The notes beneath the pieces are model-generated. The model was not told the origin of the DNA. It searched no databases and was given only the letters and a program-made list of their open reading frames with translations. Of a stretch of 64,000 bases of DNA, positions 43,497 through 52,280 are shown piece by piece. The DNA is from Mesorhizobium sp. NFR06 (lineage in GTDB: Bacteria > Pseudomonadota > Alphaproteobacteria > Rhizobiales > Rhizobiaceae). A program made the translations under genes and the position numbers. The stretch lies in the NCBI RefSeq assembly GCF_900115245.1, contig NZ_FOVT01000020.1, positions 1-64,000 on the forward strand, given 5' to 3'. How positions within the stretch are numbered: position 1 is the first letter of the stretch; every line of letters begins with the position of its first letter.

Positions 43497-43617
43497 GAGG
43501 TCGCCGAGTCTTTCCGCAGCCTGTGTTGTGGACCGGTTGATCCGACCGGGTTTTAACCGTTGCAGCGCGGCGGTTCCATCGCCACTTTGATGGCACATCA
43601 ATCAAGAGCGCAGATGC

Positions 43618-44379
43618 ATGTGCGGACGTTTTGCCCTGACCGCGACGCCGGACCGGACCGCCGCCTTCCTCGGCTTGGCCGAACTGGAGGCATTCCCGGC
43701 GCGCTACAACATCGCGCCGACGCAGCCGGTGCTGATGGCGCTCGCCGGGCCGCAACGGTCGCCCGGTTCCAACCTGCCGGACCGTCAGGCGATGCTGGTG
43801 CGCTGGGGCCTGATTCCGACCTGGGTCGAGGACACCAAGGCTTTTCCGCTGCTCTTCAACGCCCGCTCGGAAGGCGTGCTGGAAAAGGCCTCGTTCAAGA
43901 CCGCCATGCGCCATCGCCGCGCCCTGGTTCCGGCTTCCGGCTTCTATGAATGGCAGCAATCGGGCGGCAAAGGGGGCCAACCCTACTGGATCCGGCCGAA
44001 GCAGGGCGGGGTCGTCGCCTTCGCCGGGTTGATCGAGACCTATGCCGAACCGGGCGGCTCGGAGATGGACACCGGGGCGATTCTGACGATTGAGGCCAAT
44101 GCCGGCATCGCGCACATACACAACCGCATGCCGGTTGTAATCGACGAGCGTGACTTCGCCCGCTGGCTCGATTGCCGCACGCAGGAGCCGCGCGACGTGC
44201 TCGATCTGCTGAAGCCCGCCGAGCCCGATTTCTTCGAGGCAATTCCGGTTTCCGACCTGGTCAATAAGGTCGCCAAAACCGGGCCGGAGATTCAGGAGCG
44301 CGGCGTCGTCGGGCCGCAAGCCGAAAAAGTCAGTCGCCGGAAGCCCGGCGCGGACGAGAACCAGATGAGCTTGTTTTAA
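43618..44379 (+). CDS. SRAP (YedK/HMCES) protein
   Basis: A 253-residue abasic-site-shielding protein. The catalytic Cys2 is present (MCGRFAL), with ARSEGVLEKASFK, LVPASGFYEWQ and IAHIHNRMPVVI (His for Schiff-base chemistry). It crosslinks to abasic sites in single-stranded DNA. A GCAATTCC palindromic element follows the stop immediately. Confidence 0.93.
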   Translation: MCGRFALTATPDRTAAFLGLAELEAFPARYNIAPTQPVLMALAGPQRSPGSNLPDRQAMLVRWGLIPTWVEDTKAFPLLFNARSEGVLEKASFKTAMRHRRALVPASGFYEWQQSGGKGGQPYWIRPKQGGVVAFAGLIETYAEPGGSEMDTGAILTIEANAGIAHIHNRMPVVIDERDFARWLDCRTQEPRDVLDLLKPAEPDFFEAIPVSDLVNKVAKTGPEIQERGVVGPQAEKVSRRKPGADENQMSLF

Positions 44380-44424
44380 GCAATTCCAGGAAAAGTGTGG
44401 AGCGGTTTTCCGTCGGCAATTGCG
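44380..44424. repeat. GCAATTCC palindromic element, copy 2
   Basis: Nearly identical to 7071–7114: GCAATTCC, GGAAAA, TTTTCC and GGCAATTGC occur in the same order and spacing. It starts one base after the SRAP stop codon. One arm has a G to C change. Confidence 0.85.
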
Positions 44425-44543
44425 TCAAACCAGCGAAGGCTGCTGGCCTCGAGAGGCTGCTTGCAGGGCCTTCATCTCCAGGGCGCTCGTTCGCGCCCTC
44501 ATCGCCGGCGTCCAGGATCGGAGACTGCGCCGGTCGTGCCTTT

Positions 44544-44699
44544 TCAGGCAGCGCGCGGCGAGACGATCTTCTGCGCCGGCTTCTTCTTCTTCGCGGTGTG
44601 GAGGAGGGCTGCGACGATGGCAGCCGGGCCGATTGCGCGATAGTGGCTGGCCAAGGCCGGTTGCGCCGTTCGGGTCTGTTCCTGCTTGTTGCGAGCCAT
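44544..44699 (-). CDS. Small basic hypothetical protein
   Basis: A 51-residue protein (ARNKQEQTRTAQPALASHYR, then AIGPAAIVAALL and a Lys-rich end). GGGAAGAG lies 3–4 bases before ATG 44699, a good ribosome binding site. It contains one short hydrophobic stretch. A similar small protein seems to occur in mesorhizobia, but I cannot name a function. Confidence 0.5.
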   Translation of the reverse strand: MARNKQEQTRTAQPALASHYRAIGPAAIVAALLHTAKKKKPAQKIVSPRAA

Positions 44700-45087
44700 T
44701 GTTCTCTTCCCTGGTAACAGTTTCGTGTTCAGCGTTTGGCGGCCGATTCCGACCAAATCGTGACATCTGGCGGGTCTAGCCGGCGAATGTTTCATCACTG
44801 TGCCGACATGTTTAATAAAATGTTTCGGCCGGTCTTTACCTGTGATCCAACGACATTTTTCCTAAGTTGAGCGACTTGACGGCAACACCCGCCAGCGCGA
44901 TAAAGCCGCCCATGAAAACGTCTTTCGCCATTTGTGGCATTTGCATTATTGGCTAGCCTCGCGCTGGTCCGGACGTTTTCGCCTCATCTTTCCCTAGATT
45001 GGACAAACGCCCCGGCCAGCAGGCTGGAACCCGATTTGCGCCTTGGCGCAAGGAGGTTCCATCCAAGTCCAGGGAATCGGAGCACGC
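44700..45087. other. Non-coding region upstream of cysS
   Basis: 388 bases between the divergent small gene and cysS. An AT-rich part (about 44805–44870) could hold promoters. A perfect AAGGAGG at about 45050 has no usable start codon after it; the cysS ATG at 45088 uses GGAG at about 45077. No RNA gene was identified. Confidence 0.45.
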
Positions 45088-46536
45088 ATGTCTGACGCAT
45101 CGAAGGGCCTCAGTCTCTACAACACGCTAACGCGGACGAAGGAACGATTCATCCCGATCGATCCGCAGAATGTGCGCATGTATGTCTGCGGCCCGACCGT
45201 CTACGACTTTGCCCATGTCGGCAATGCGCGCCCGGCGATCGTCTTCGACGTTCTCTTCCGTCTGTTGCGCCATCTCTACGGCGAGGACCACGTCACGTAT
45301 GTGCGCAACATCACGGACGTGGACGACAAGATCAACACACGCGCGCTTCGCGATTTCGGCGCAGAGATCGCGGCCGGAAGGCTTTCGCTCAACGACGCCA
45401 TCCGCAAGGTCACCGAAAAGACCGCTGACCAGTACCACCGGGATGTTGCCGCGCTCGGCTGCCTGCAGCCGACCTACGAGCCGCGCGCGACCGAATTCGT
45501 CGCGCCCCGCGCCGACGGCAAGGTCGACATGCTGTCGCTGATCCGGCAATTGATCGAGCGCGGCCACGCCTATGTCGCCGGCGGCGAGGTGCTGTTCGAC
45601 ACCGCCTCGATGCCGGACTATGGCGAATTGTCGAAGCGCAACCTCGACGAGCAGCAAGCGGGCGCTCGCATCGCGGTCGACGCGCACAAGAAGAACCCCG
45701 GCGACTTCGTGCTGTGGAAATTGTCGACCCCGGAGGAGCCCGGCTGGGAAAGCCCATGGGGCAGGGGCCGGCCGGGCTGGCATATCGAGTGCTCGGCCAT
45801 GTCTGCCGCCTATCTTGGCGAGGTCTTCGACATCCATGGCGGCGGGCTCGACCTGATCTTCCCGCACCACGAGAACGAGATCGCCCAGTCGCGCTGCGCC
45901 CACGGCACCAAGGTCATGGCCAATGTGTGGATGCACAACGGCTTCCTGCAGGTCGAAGGCCAGAAGATGTCGAAGAGCCTGGGCAATTTCTATTCGATCC
46001 ACGAACTGCTGGAGACCGAGACTTTCGGCGGCCGCAAATGGCCGGGCGAAGTGCTGCGGCTGGCGATGCTGATGACGCACTACCGCGAGCCGATCGACTT
46101 TTCCGTGCGCAAGCTGGAGGAAGCGGAAAACACGCTGCGCAAATGGAAGCGTGCCGCGGACTTCGCGCCCGCGGCCGCGGAGGACCTGCCGGCCGAGGTG
46201 GTGGAAGCGCTCTCCGACGACCTCGCCACCTACGCCGCCTTCCAGCGGCTGACGCAGCTTGCCGGCGAGGCGATCGATGCCGGCCCCGCCGGCGAGAAAG
46301 CCGCTGCTTCCTTGAAGGCGGCGCTGGCCTTCCTCGGCTTCGATATCGGGGCGGCGAAGGTGGACGAGGCCGCGGTCGCCAAGGCGATCGCCGACCGGCT
46401 TGCGCTGATTGCCGCCAAGAACTGGGCCGAAGCCGACCGCATGCGCGAGGAACTCCTGGCGCAGGGCGTGCAGCTCAAGGACGGCAAGGATCCGGTTACC
46501 GGTGAGCGCGTGACGACGTGGGAGATCAAGCGGTGA
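45088..46536 (+). CDS. cysS: Cysteinyl-tRNA synthetase
   Basis: A 482-residue class I aminoacyl-tRNA synthetase. Zinc and cysteine ligands: Cys34 in YVCGPTVYDFAHVGNARP-type segment, Cys in WHIECSAMS and HHENEIAQS. KMSKSLGN is the ATP motif. The C-terminal DALR-type domain ends with PVTGERVTTWEIKR. ATG 45088 begins the family N-terminus; the frame runs back to 45043. Confidence 0.96.
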   Translation: MSDASKGLSLYNTLTRTKERFIPIDPQNVRMYVCGPTVYDFAHVGNARPAIVFDVLFRLLRHLYGEDHVTYVRNITDVDDKINTRALRDFGAEIAAGRLSLNDAIRKVTEKTADQYHRDVAALGCLQPTYEPRATEFVAPRADGKVDMLSLIRQLIERGHAYVAGGEVLFDTASMPDYGELSKRNLDEQQAGARIAVDAHKKNPGDFVLWKLSTPEEPGWESPWGRGRPGWHIECSAMSAAYLGEVFDIHGGGLDLIFPHHENEIAQSRCAHGTKVMANVWMHNGFLQVEGQKMSKSLGNFYSIHELLETETFGGRKWPGEVLRLAMLMTHYREPIDFSVRKLEEAENTLRKWKRAADFAPAAAEDLPAEVVEALSDDLATYAAFQRLTQLAGEAIDAGPAGEKAAASLKAALAFLGFDIGAAKVDEAAVAKAIADRLALIAAKNWAEADRMREELLAQGVQLKDGKDPVTGERVTTWEIKR

Positions 46537-46574
46537 GGGTACTTTGGCGATTGGCGAAAGCGCTCGTGACAGCT

Positions 46575-46761
46575 GATCTCCCCCCTTGCGGGGGAGATGT
46601 CCGGCAGGACAGAGGGGGGTGTGAAGGAACGCCAGCGTTTCGGCTTGCCCGCTTCTACACTCGCCGCCACTCCCAGAGAAAGCAGCTCTTTCCAACTGCC
46701 ACGTTGGCGGGACAGCACCCCCCTCTGTCCTGCCGGACATCTCCCCCGCAAGGGGGGAGAT
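46575..46761. repeat. Large intergenic palindromic element (187 bases)
   Basis: Arms of about 45 bases begin GATCTCCCCCCTTGCGGGGG and end in the exact complement CCCCCGCAAGGGGGGAGAT; each contains the motif GTCCGGCAGGACAGAGGGGG or its complement. The inner ~85 bases are not palindromic. It lies 50 bases before the DUF559 gene. It resembles the element at 3085–3227 in layout and terminal motif. Confidence 0.85.
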
Positions 46762-46810
46762 TAGCTCTCGCCTGCGGTTTCGCTAATCTTCAACGTGGGG
46801 TCGTGTAGCC

Positions 46811-47209
46811 ATGGGCCACGACCTCGTTCCATCCCGTCAGCGCAAAAACGCCAAATCGATGCGGCGCGCAATGACCGATGCCGAGCTGAAGCTTTGGAAC
46901 GAGTTACGCGCCCATCGGCTGATGGGCATGAGCTTTCGGCGGCAGGTGCCGATAGGGCCTTACATTGTTGACTTCGCCTGCTCGACACATCGCCTGATAG
47001 TCGAGGTCGATGGCAGCCAGCACGCGGATGCAGAGCACTCACGATACGATGAAGCAAGAAGCGCCTATCTAGCCGCCAGCGGCTGGACCATCCTGCGCTT
47101 CTGGAACGACGACGTGATCCGCGATATCGACAATGTCTGCCAGCACATCGTCATCGTGGCCGGCGTGGCCGATGTGCCCGCGCCACCAACGCAGGAGCTC
47201 GTTCCATGA
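46811..47209 (+). CDS. DUF559 endonuclease-like protein
   Basis: A 132-residue protein of the DUF559/Vsr-like nuclease fold. MRRAMTDAELKLWNELR leads to FRRQVPIGPYIVDFAC (catalytic Asp), LIVEVDGSQH (Glu-x-Asp) and LRFWNDDV. Members are common beside repeats and mobile DNA but also as isolated genes. The stop overlaps the next gene by 4 bases. A large palindrome lies directly upstream. Confidence 0.87.
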   Translation: MGHDLVPSRQRKNAKSMRRAMTDAELKLWNELRAHRLMGMSFRRQVPIGPYIVDFACSTHRLIVEVDGSQHADAEHSRYDEARSAYLAASGWTILRFWNDDVIRDIDNVCQHIVIVAGVADVPAPPTQELVP

Positions 47210-47592
47210 TCGACCATCTCGGGATCACCGTCTCCGATTTCGACAGGTCCAAAACCTTCTACGACAAGGCGATGGCGCCGCTGGGCGCTTCGCTGCTCTA
47301 TATGGTGCCGGAGGAATATACCGGCGGCGCCAAGGTCGGCGGTTACGGCCGCGACCGGCCGGTGTTCTGGTTGAGCGGTGGAACCGACAAACCCAGGACC
47401 GCCCAGCATGTCGCCTTCACCGCGCGCAGCCGCGCCGAGGTCGACGCGTCCCATGCGGCCGCCCTTGCCGCCGGCGGCAGGGACAATTGCGCGCCCGGCC
47501 TGCGGGCGCACTACCACCCCAATTATTACGGCGCCTTCGTCTTCGATCCCGACGGCAACAATGTCGAGGCGGTCTGCTATGGCCCGGAGTGA
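47206..47592 (+). CDS. VOC superfamily protein
   Basis: A 128-residue glyoxalase-fold protein beginning MIDHLGITVSDFDRSKTFY and ending YGAFVFDPDGNNVEAVCY, the standard terminal metal-ligand strand. Substrate is unknown. ATGA overlap with the DUF559 gene and a 21-base gap to the GFA gene suggest an operon. Confidence 0.88.
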   Translation: MIDHLGITVSDFDRSKTFYDKAMAPLGASLLYMVPEEYTGGAKVGGYGRDRPVFWLSGGTDKPRTAQHVAFTARSRAEVDASHAAALAAGGRDNCAPGLRAHYHPNYYGAFVFDPDGNNVEAVCYGPE

Positions 47593-47613
47593 ACCGATGA
47601 CCCGGAGTGTATC

Positions 47614-48105
47614 ATGAGCCTCGACAACCGGCCGGTCTATACAGGCGGCTGTCAGTGCGGCGCCGTGCGCTTCCGCGTTGAGGGGACATTGGGCGACGCC
47701 TCGGTCTGCCATTGCCGCATGTGCCAGAAGGCGAGCGGCAACTTCTATCTGCCGCTGGTTTCGGTGCGCGGCGCGAAGCTCGACTGGACGCGCGGCGAGC
47801 CGAAGCGCTTCCGTTCATCCAATGCCGTCTGGCGCGGCTTCTGCGCCGAATGCGGCACGCCGCTGACCTTCGAGGCGCCGGACGGCATGGCGCTGGCAAT
47901 CGCCGCCTTCGACGATCCGTCCGGCATTGTCCCGACCGTCCAATGGGGCATCGAGGCGAAGCTCCCTTACGTCGATGGAATTCCCCAATTGCCGGGCGAA
48001 GACACGATGGCCGATATCGCCTCGGCGCCTTATCTCGCCGAGCTCGTCTCCTATCAGCATCCCGATCACGACACCGACCAATGGCCGCCGGAGGAAACAC
48101 CATGA
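47614..48105 (+). CDS. GFA/CENP-V family zinc protein, copy 1
   Basis: A 163-residue protein related to glutathione-dependent formaldehyde-activating enzyme. Zinc Cys motifs: GGCQCGAVRFR, CHCRMCQK and CAECGTPL. It has paralogy with the next gene over most of its length. Role in aldehyde detoxification is possible but many members are uncharacterised. GGAG lies 8 bases upstream of ATG; the stop overlaps the next start (ATGA). Confidence 0.88.
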   Translation: MSLDNRPVYTGGCQCGAVRFRVEGTLGDASVCHCRMCQKASGNFYLPLVSVRGAKLDWTRGEPKRFRSSNAVWRGFCAECGTPLTFEAPDGMALAIAAFDDPSGIVPTVQWGIEAKLPYVDGIPQLPGEDTMADIASAPYLAELVSYQHPDHDTDQWPPEETP

Positions 48106-48578
48106 CCGATCAAGTTCGAACCGGCGGTTGCCAGTGCGGCGCCGTACGCTTCCGCATCAAGGGCAAGCTCGGGCGTGCGTCCATCTGCCATTGCCGCATG
48201 TGCCAGAAACAATTCGGCAATTTCTTCGGCGCGCTGGTGACGGTGCCGAAGGACGGCGTCGAATGGACCCACGAGGAGCCGAGCTACTTCCAGTCGTCGG
48301 TCAACATCGATCGCGGCTTCTGCGCGCGCTGCGGCACGCCGCTGACCTATCGTCAGCCGGGCGCGCTGGAGATCGCCATCGGCGCCTTCGACGACCGCTC
48401 CGATCTCGCGCCGCAGATCCAGGTCAACTACGCGGTTCGCCTGCCCTGGGTGGAGAAGATCTTCGAGGCGCCGGTCCTCGACGACCCCGACTTCTATCGG
48501 CGGCAGGAGCAGATCATCTCCTTCCAGCATCCCGACCACGAGACGGCCAACTGGCCGCAGCATGGCTTGAAACTATGA
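48102..48578 (+). CDS. GFA/CENP-V family zinc protein, copy 2
   Basis: A 158-residue paralogue of the preceding protein, with GGCQCGAVRFRI, CHCRMCQKQFG and CARCGTPL. It is probably the product of a tandem duplication. Its stop overlaps the iminopeptidase start (ATGA). Confidence 0.88.
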   Translation: MTDQVRTGGCQCGAVRFRIKGKLGRASICHCRMCQKQFGNFFGALVTVPKDGVEWTHEEPSYFQSSVNIDRGFCARCGTPLTYRQPGALEIAIGAFDDRSDLAPQIQVNYAVRLPWVEKIFEAPVLDDPDFYRRQEQIISFQHPDHETANWPQHGLKL

Positions 48579-49540
48579 CGATCCACGGCAGTTCCTTGCG
48601 TACGCTCTATCCCGAGATCGAGCCGTTCGAGTCGGGTATGCTCGATGTCGGCGACGGCCACACCATCTATTGGGAACGCTGCGGCACCAGGGGCGCCAAG
48701 CCCGCCGTGTTCCTGCATGGCGGCCCGGGCGGCACCATCTCGCCAAAGCACCGGCGGCTGTTCGATCCAAAGCTCTACGACGTCATCCTGTTCGACCAGC
48801 GCGGCTGCGGGAAATCGACGCCCAACGCTTCGCTGGAGGCCAACACCACCTGGCATCTCGTCGCCGACATCGAGCGGCTGCGTGAGATGGCGGGCTTCGG
48901 CAAATGGCTTGTGTTTGGCGGCTCCTGGGGTTCGACGCTGGCGCTCGCCTATGCCGAGACGCATCCGGAACGTGTCAGCGAGCTCGTCGTGCGCGGCATC
49001 TACACGCTGACCCGCGCCGAGCTCGAGTGGTATTATCAGTTCGGCGTCTCCGAAATGTTCCCCGACAAATGGGAGCGTTTTGTAGCACCCATCCCCGAGG
49101 TCGAGCGCGGCGACATGATGGCCGCCTACCGCAAGCGGCTTGTCGGCTCCGACCGCAAGGCTCAAGTTCAGGCCGCGCTTGCCTGGAGCCTGTGGGAAGG
49201 CGAGACGATCACGCTGCTGCCCGAGCCCGAGACCAGCACGCCGTTCGGCCAGGACGACTATGCGTTGGCCTTCGCCCGTATCGAGAACCATTATTTCGTC
49301 CATGCCGGCTGGCTGGAGGAAGGTCAGTTGCTGCGCGATGCGTGGAAGCTGAAGGACATCCCCGGCACCATCGTCCATGGCCGCTACGACATGCCGTGCC
49401 CGGCGAAATACGCCTGGGCGCTGCACAAGGCCTGGCCGAAGGCGGATTTCCACCTCATCGAGGGCGCCGGCCATGCTTATTCGGAGCCGGGGATACAGGA
49501 TCGGCTGATCCGCGCGACGGATGGGTTTGCGGGGAAATAA
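48575..49540 (+). CDS. pip: Proline iminopeptidase
   Basis: A 321-residue alpha/beta-hydrolase that removes N-terminal proline from peptides. HGGPGG (oxyanion), DQRGCGKS, the nucleophile GGSWGS, the acid in VHGRYDMPCP and His in GAGHAYSEPG match the family. ATG 48575 is chosen because it overlaps the GFA stop; the open frame continues upstream only as an alternative-frame read of the GFA genes. Confidence 0.93.
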   Translation: MTIHGSSLRTLYPEIEPFESGMLDVGDGHTIYWERCGTRGAKPAVFLHGGPGGTISPKHRRLFDPKLYDVILFDQRGCGKSTPNASLEANTTWHLVADIERLREMAGFGKWLVFGGSWGSTLALAYAETHPERVSELVVRGIYTLTRAELEWYYQFGVSEMFPDKWERFVAPIPEVERGDMMAAYRKRLVGSDRKAQVQAALAWSLWEGETITLLPEPETSTPFGQDDYALAFARIENHYFVHAGWLEEGQLLRDAWKLKDIPGTIVHGRYDMPCPAKYAWALHKAWPKADFHLIEGAGHAYSEPGIQDRLIRATDGFAGK

Positions 49541-49583
49541 CCATGCAGGTTCGTGCTCTACGGCGGCCTTTCGAGTTACTGTC

Positions 49584-51200
49584 ATGACAAAACAACGCCT
49601 TTATCTCTTCGACACCACCCTCCGCGACGGCCAGCAGACGCCGGGCATCGACTTTTCCGTCGAGGACAAGATCGCCATCGCCAAGCTGCTCGACGATTTC
49701 GGCGTCGACTATGTCGAGGGCGGCTATCCGGGCGCCAATCCGACCGATACCGCCTTCTTCCAGAAAAAGCGGACGGCAAATGCCAGCTTCGTCGCCTTCG
49801 GCATGACCAAGCGGGCAGGGGTCTCGGCTTCCAACGATCCGGGGCTGGCGGCGCTGGTACAGTCGAAGTCCGACGCCATCTGCTTCGTCGCCAAGAGCTG
49901 GGACTATCATGTGCGCGTCGCGCTCGGTTGCACCAACGAGGAGAACCTGGAATCGATCAAGGCCTCGGTCGAGACGGCGGTGGGCGCGGGCAAGGAAGCC
50001 ATGGTCGACTGCGAGCATTTCTTCGACGGCTTCAAAGCCAATCCCGATTACGCGCTGGCCTGCGCCAAAACCGCCTATGACGCCGGCGCGCGCTGGGTGG
50101 TGCTTTGCGACACCAATGGCGGCACGCAGCCTTCGGAAGTGCGCGAAATCGTCGGCAAAGTCATCGCCGGCGGCATTCCCGGCGACCATCTCGGCATCCA
50201 TGCCCATGACGACACCGGCCAGGCGGTGGCGAATTCGCTCGCCGCGGTCGAGGCGGGCGTGCGCCAGATCCAGGGCACGCTGAACGGCATCGGCGAGCGC
50301 TGCGGCAACGCCAATCTGATCTCGATCGTGCCGACGCTGGCGCTGAAGCCGGCCTTCGCCGATCGCTTCGAGACCGGCATTTCGGCCGAGGCGCTGACCG
50401 GCATTTCGCGGCTCTCCCGCGCCTTCGACGAGTTGCTCAATCGCGCGCCGGAAGCGCAGGCGCCCTATGTCGGCTCGTCCGCTTTTGCGACCAAGGCGGG
50501 CATCCATGCCTCGGCGCTCGCCAAGGAGCCGGCGACCTATGAGCACGTGCCGCCTGAGGCGGTCGGCAACCGTCGCCGCGTCATGGTCTCCGACCAGGGC
50601 GGCAAGGCCAATTTCCTCGCCGAATTGAAGCGGCGCGGCATCGATGTGCCGAAGGACGACCACCGGCTCGACGCGCTGATCTCGGTCGTCAAGGAGCGCG
50701 AGGCCGAAGGCTATGCCTATGAGGGCGCCGACGCTTCGTTCGAGCTGCTCGCCCGCAAGATGCTGCACGGCCTGCCGGAGTTCTTCAACGTCACCTCCTT
50801 CCGCTGCATGGTCGAGCGCCGCTTCGACGCCAACGGCAATCTCAAGACCGTCTCCGAGGCGATCGTGAAGGTCGAGGTCGATGGCGAAGAAAAAATGTCG
50901 GTGGCCGAGGGTCATGGCCCGGTCAACGCGCTCGACATCGCGCTGCGCAAGGATCTCGGCAAGTACCAGAGCGAGATCGTCGATCTCGAGCTTGCCGACT
51001 TCAAGGTGCGTATCCTCAACGGCGGCACCGAGGCCATCACCCGCGTCCTGGTCGAATCGCATGATTCCACCGGCGCCCGCTGGTGGACGGTGGGCGTCTC
51101 GGAAAACATCATCGACGCGTCCTTCCAGGCGCTGATGGATTCGATCGTCTACAAGCTGATGAAGAACCGCGAGATGGCCGGGCTGGTGGCGGCGGAGTAG
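49584..51200 (+). CDS. cimA: (R)-citramalate synthase
   Basis: A 538-residue enzyme that condenses acetyl-CoA and pyruvate to citramalate, an entry to isoleucine synthesis. The catalytic TIM barrel starts LYLFDTTLRDGQQTPG and contains GIHAHDDTGQAVANSLA (metal His pair) and GTLNGIGERCGNANL. The C-terminal dimerisation/allosteric domain (about residues 400–530) follows. Length and motifs fit CimA better than LeuA or homocitrate synthase. ATG 49584 begins the conserved part. Confidence 0.93.
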   Translation: MTKQRLYLFDTTLRDGQQTPGIDFSVEDKIAIAKLLDDFGVDYVEGGYPGANPTDTAFFQKKRTANASFVAFGMTKRAGVSASNDPGLAALVQSKSDAICFVAKSWDYHVRVALGCTNEENLESIKASVETAVGAGKEAMVDCEHFFDGFKANPDYALACAKTAYDAGARWVVLCDTNGGTQPSEVREIVGKVIAGGIPGDHLGIHAHDDTGQAVANSLAAVEAGVRQIQGTLNGIGERCGNANLISIVPTLALKPAFADRFETGISAEALTGISRLSRAFDELLNRAPEAQAPYVGSSAFATKAGIHASALAKEPATYEHVPPEAVGNRRRVMVSDQGGKANFLAELKRRGIDVPKDDHRLDALISVVKEREAEGYAYEGADASFELLARKMLHGLPEFFNVTSFRCMVERRFDANGNLKTVSEAIVKVEVDGEEKMSVAEGHGPVNALDIALRKDLGKYQSEIVDLELADFKVRILNGGTEAITRVLVESHDSTGARWWTVGVSENIIDASFQALMDSIVYKLMKNREMAGLVAAE

Positions 51201-51214
51201 CACCGCCTCCTGTC

Positions 51215-51240
51215 CTCGCCCCGCGGAGCGGGGAGAGGGG
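51215..51240. repeat. Short GC-rich hairpin after cimA
   Basis: CCTCGCCCCGCGGAGCGGGG, followed by AGAGGG, folds on itself. It resembles a terminal fragment of the large palindromic elements and may serve as a cimA terminator. Confidence 0.5.
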
Positions 51241-51259
51241 CCTGCGAAAGCCGCTTGAA

Positions 51260-51301
51260 CCATCACAAAAAGTCCATTGATCCATCATAATTTTGTGATG
51301 G
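51260..51301. promoter_or_regulatory. Perfect dyad upstream of rarD
   Basis: CCATCACAAAA and TTTTGTGATGG are perfect 11-bp complements separated by 20 bases. The dyad ends 34 bases before the rarD ATG. Long spacing favours a regulator site over a terminator. Confidence 0.6.
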
Positions 51302-51335
51302 TCTTGAACAGCCCGCTGGGCCATAGCGTTGGGCC

Positions 51336-52265
51336 ATGGTGACCGCAACAGCCGATCTCGATCAAGACGCCAAGGCCCGCCGCGGCTTTCTTTTGGCGCT
51401 TGGCGCTTATTTCCTCTGGGGGCTGCTGCCCTTCTACATGAAGGCGGTGGCGCATCTGCCGCTTGCGGAGGTGATCGCCAACCGGGTCGTCTGGTCGGTG
51501 CCGATCGCAGCGGCGGTGCTGATCTGGGCCGGCCGCACCGCCGACTTCAAGGCGGCGATCCGCTCGCCGAAGAGCCTTGCGATGGCGGCGCTGACGGCAG
51601 TGCTGATCTCAATCAACTGGGGCATCTATGTCTGGGCAATCGCGGTCGACCGCACCGTTGAGACAGCGCTCGGCTATTACATCAACCCGCTAGTCAGCGT
51701 CGTCGTCGGAGCGGTGCTGCTCGGCGAGCGGCTCGACCGGCTGCAGATCGCAGCCGTTGCGCTGGCCGCGATCGCGGTGACGGTGCTCACCATCGAGGGT
51801 GGCAAGCTGCCCTGGGTGTCGCTGGCACTTGCCTTTTCCTTCGCCGCCTACGGCTTCTTCCGCAAGACACTGCCGATCGGCCCGAGCCAGGGTTTCCTGC
51901 TCGAAGTGCTGCTGCTCTCCGTGCCGGCGCTCGGCTACATCGCCTACCTGATCGCCACTGGCCAGGATCATTTCATTTCCAGCGCCGGTGCCGACACCGC
52001 GCTGCTGATCGGCTGCGGTCCGATCACCGCGGTGCCGCTGCTGCTCTTTGCCTTCGGCGCCAGGCTGCTGCGCCTGTCCACCATCGGCATCATGCAATAC
52101 ATCGCGCCGACCATGGTGTTCCTGATCGCCGTGCTGATCTTCGATGAGCCGTTCGGCACGACCCAGGCCATCGCCTTCGCGCTGATCTGGGCGGCGCTGG
52201 CGATGTACAGCTGGTCGATGTTCAGGGGCCGCGAGGTTCGCCAACCGGCCTCCGCGACACGATAG
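51336..52265 (+). CDS. rarD: RarD-type EamA transporter
   Basis: A 309-residue inner-membrane permease of the drug/metabolite transporter superfamily with about ten hydrophobic segments. The opening FLLALGAYFLWGLLPFYMK and NRVVWSVP are RarD signatures, and ETALGYYINPLVSVVVGA is conserved. The substrate is unknown. A dyad lies upstream. Confidence 0.92.
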   Translation: MVTATADLDQDAKARRGFLLALGAYFLWGLLPFYMKAVAHLPLAEVIANRVVWSVPIAAAVLIWAGRTADFKAAIRSPKSLAMAALTAVLISINWGIYVWAIAVDRTVETALGYYINPLVSVVVGAVLLGERLDRLQIAAVALAAIAVTVLTIEGGKLPWVSLALAFSFAAYGFFRKTLPIGPSQGFLLEVLLLSVPALGYIAYLIATGQDHFISSAGADTALLIGCGPITAVPLLLFAFGARLLRLSTIGIMQYIAPTMVFLIAVLIFDEPFGTTQAIAFALIWAALAMYSWSMFRGREVRQPASATR

Positions 52266-52280
52266 ACAAGAGGGCGCCCG

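Noticed and set aside
45049..45056. Perfect Shine–Dalgarno-like AAGGAGG upstream of cysS
   Set aside because: No start codon lies at a workable distance; the cysS start at 45088 has its own GGAG.
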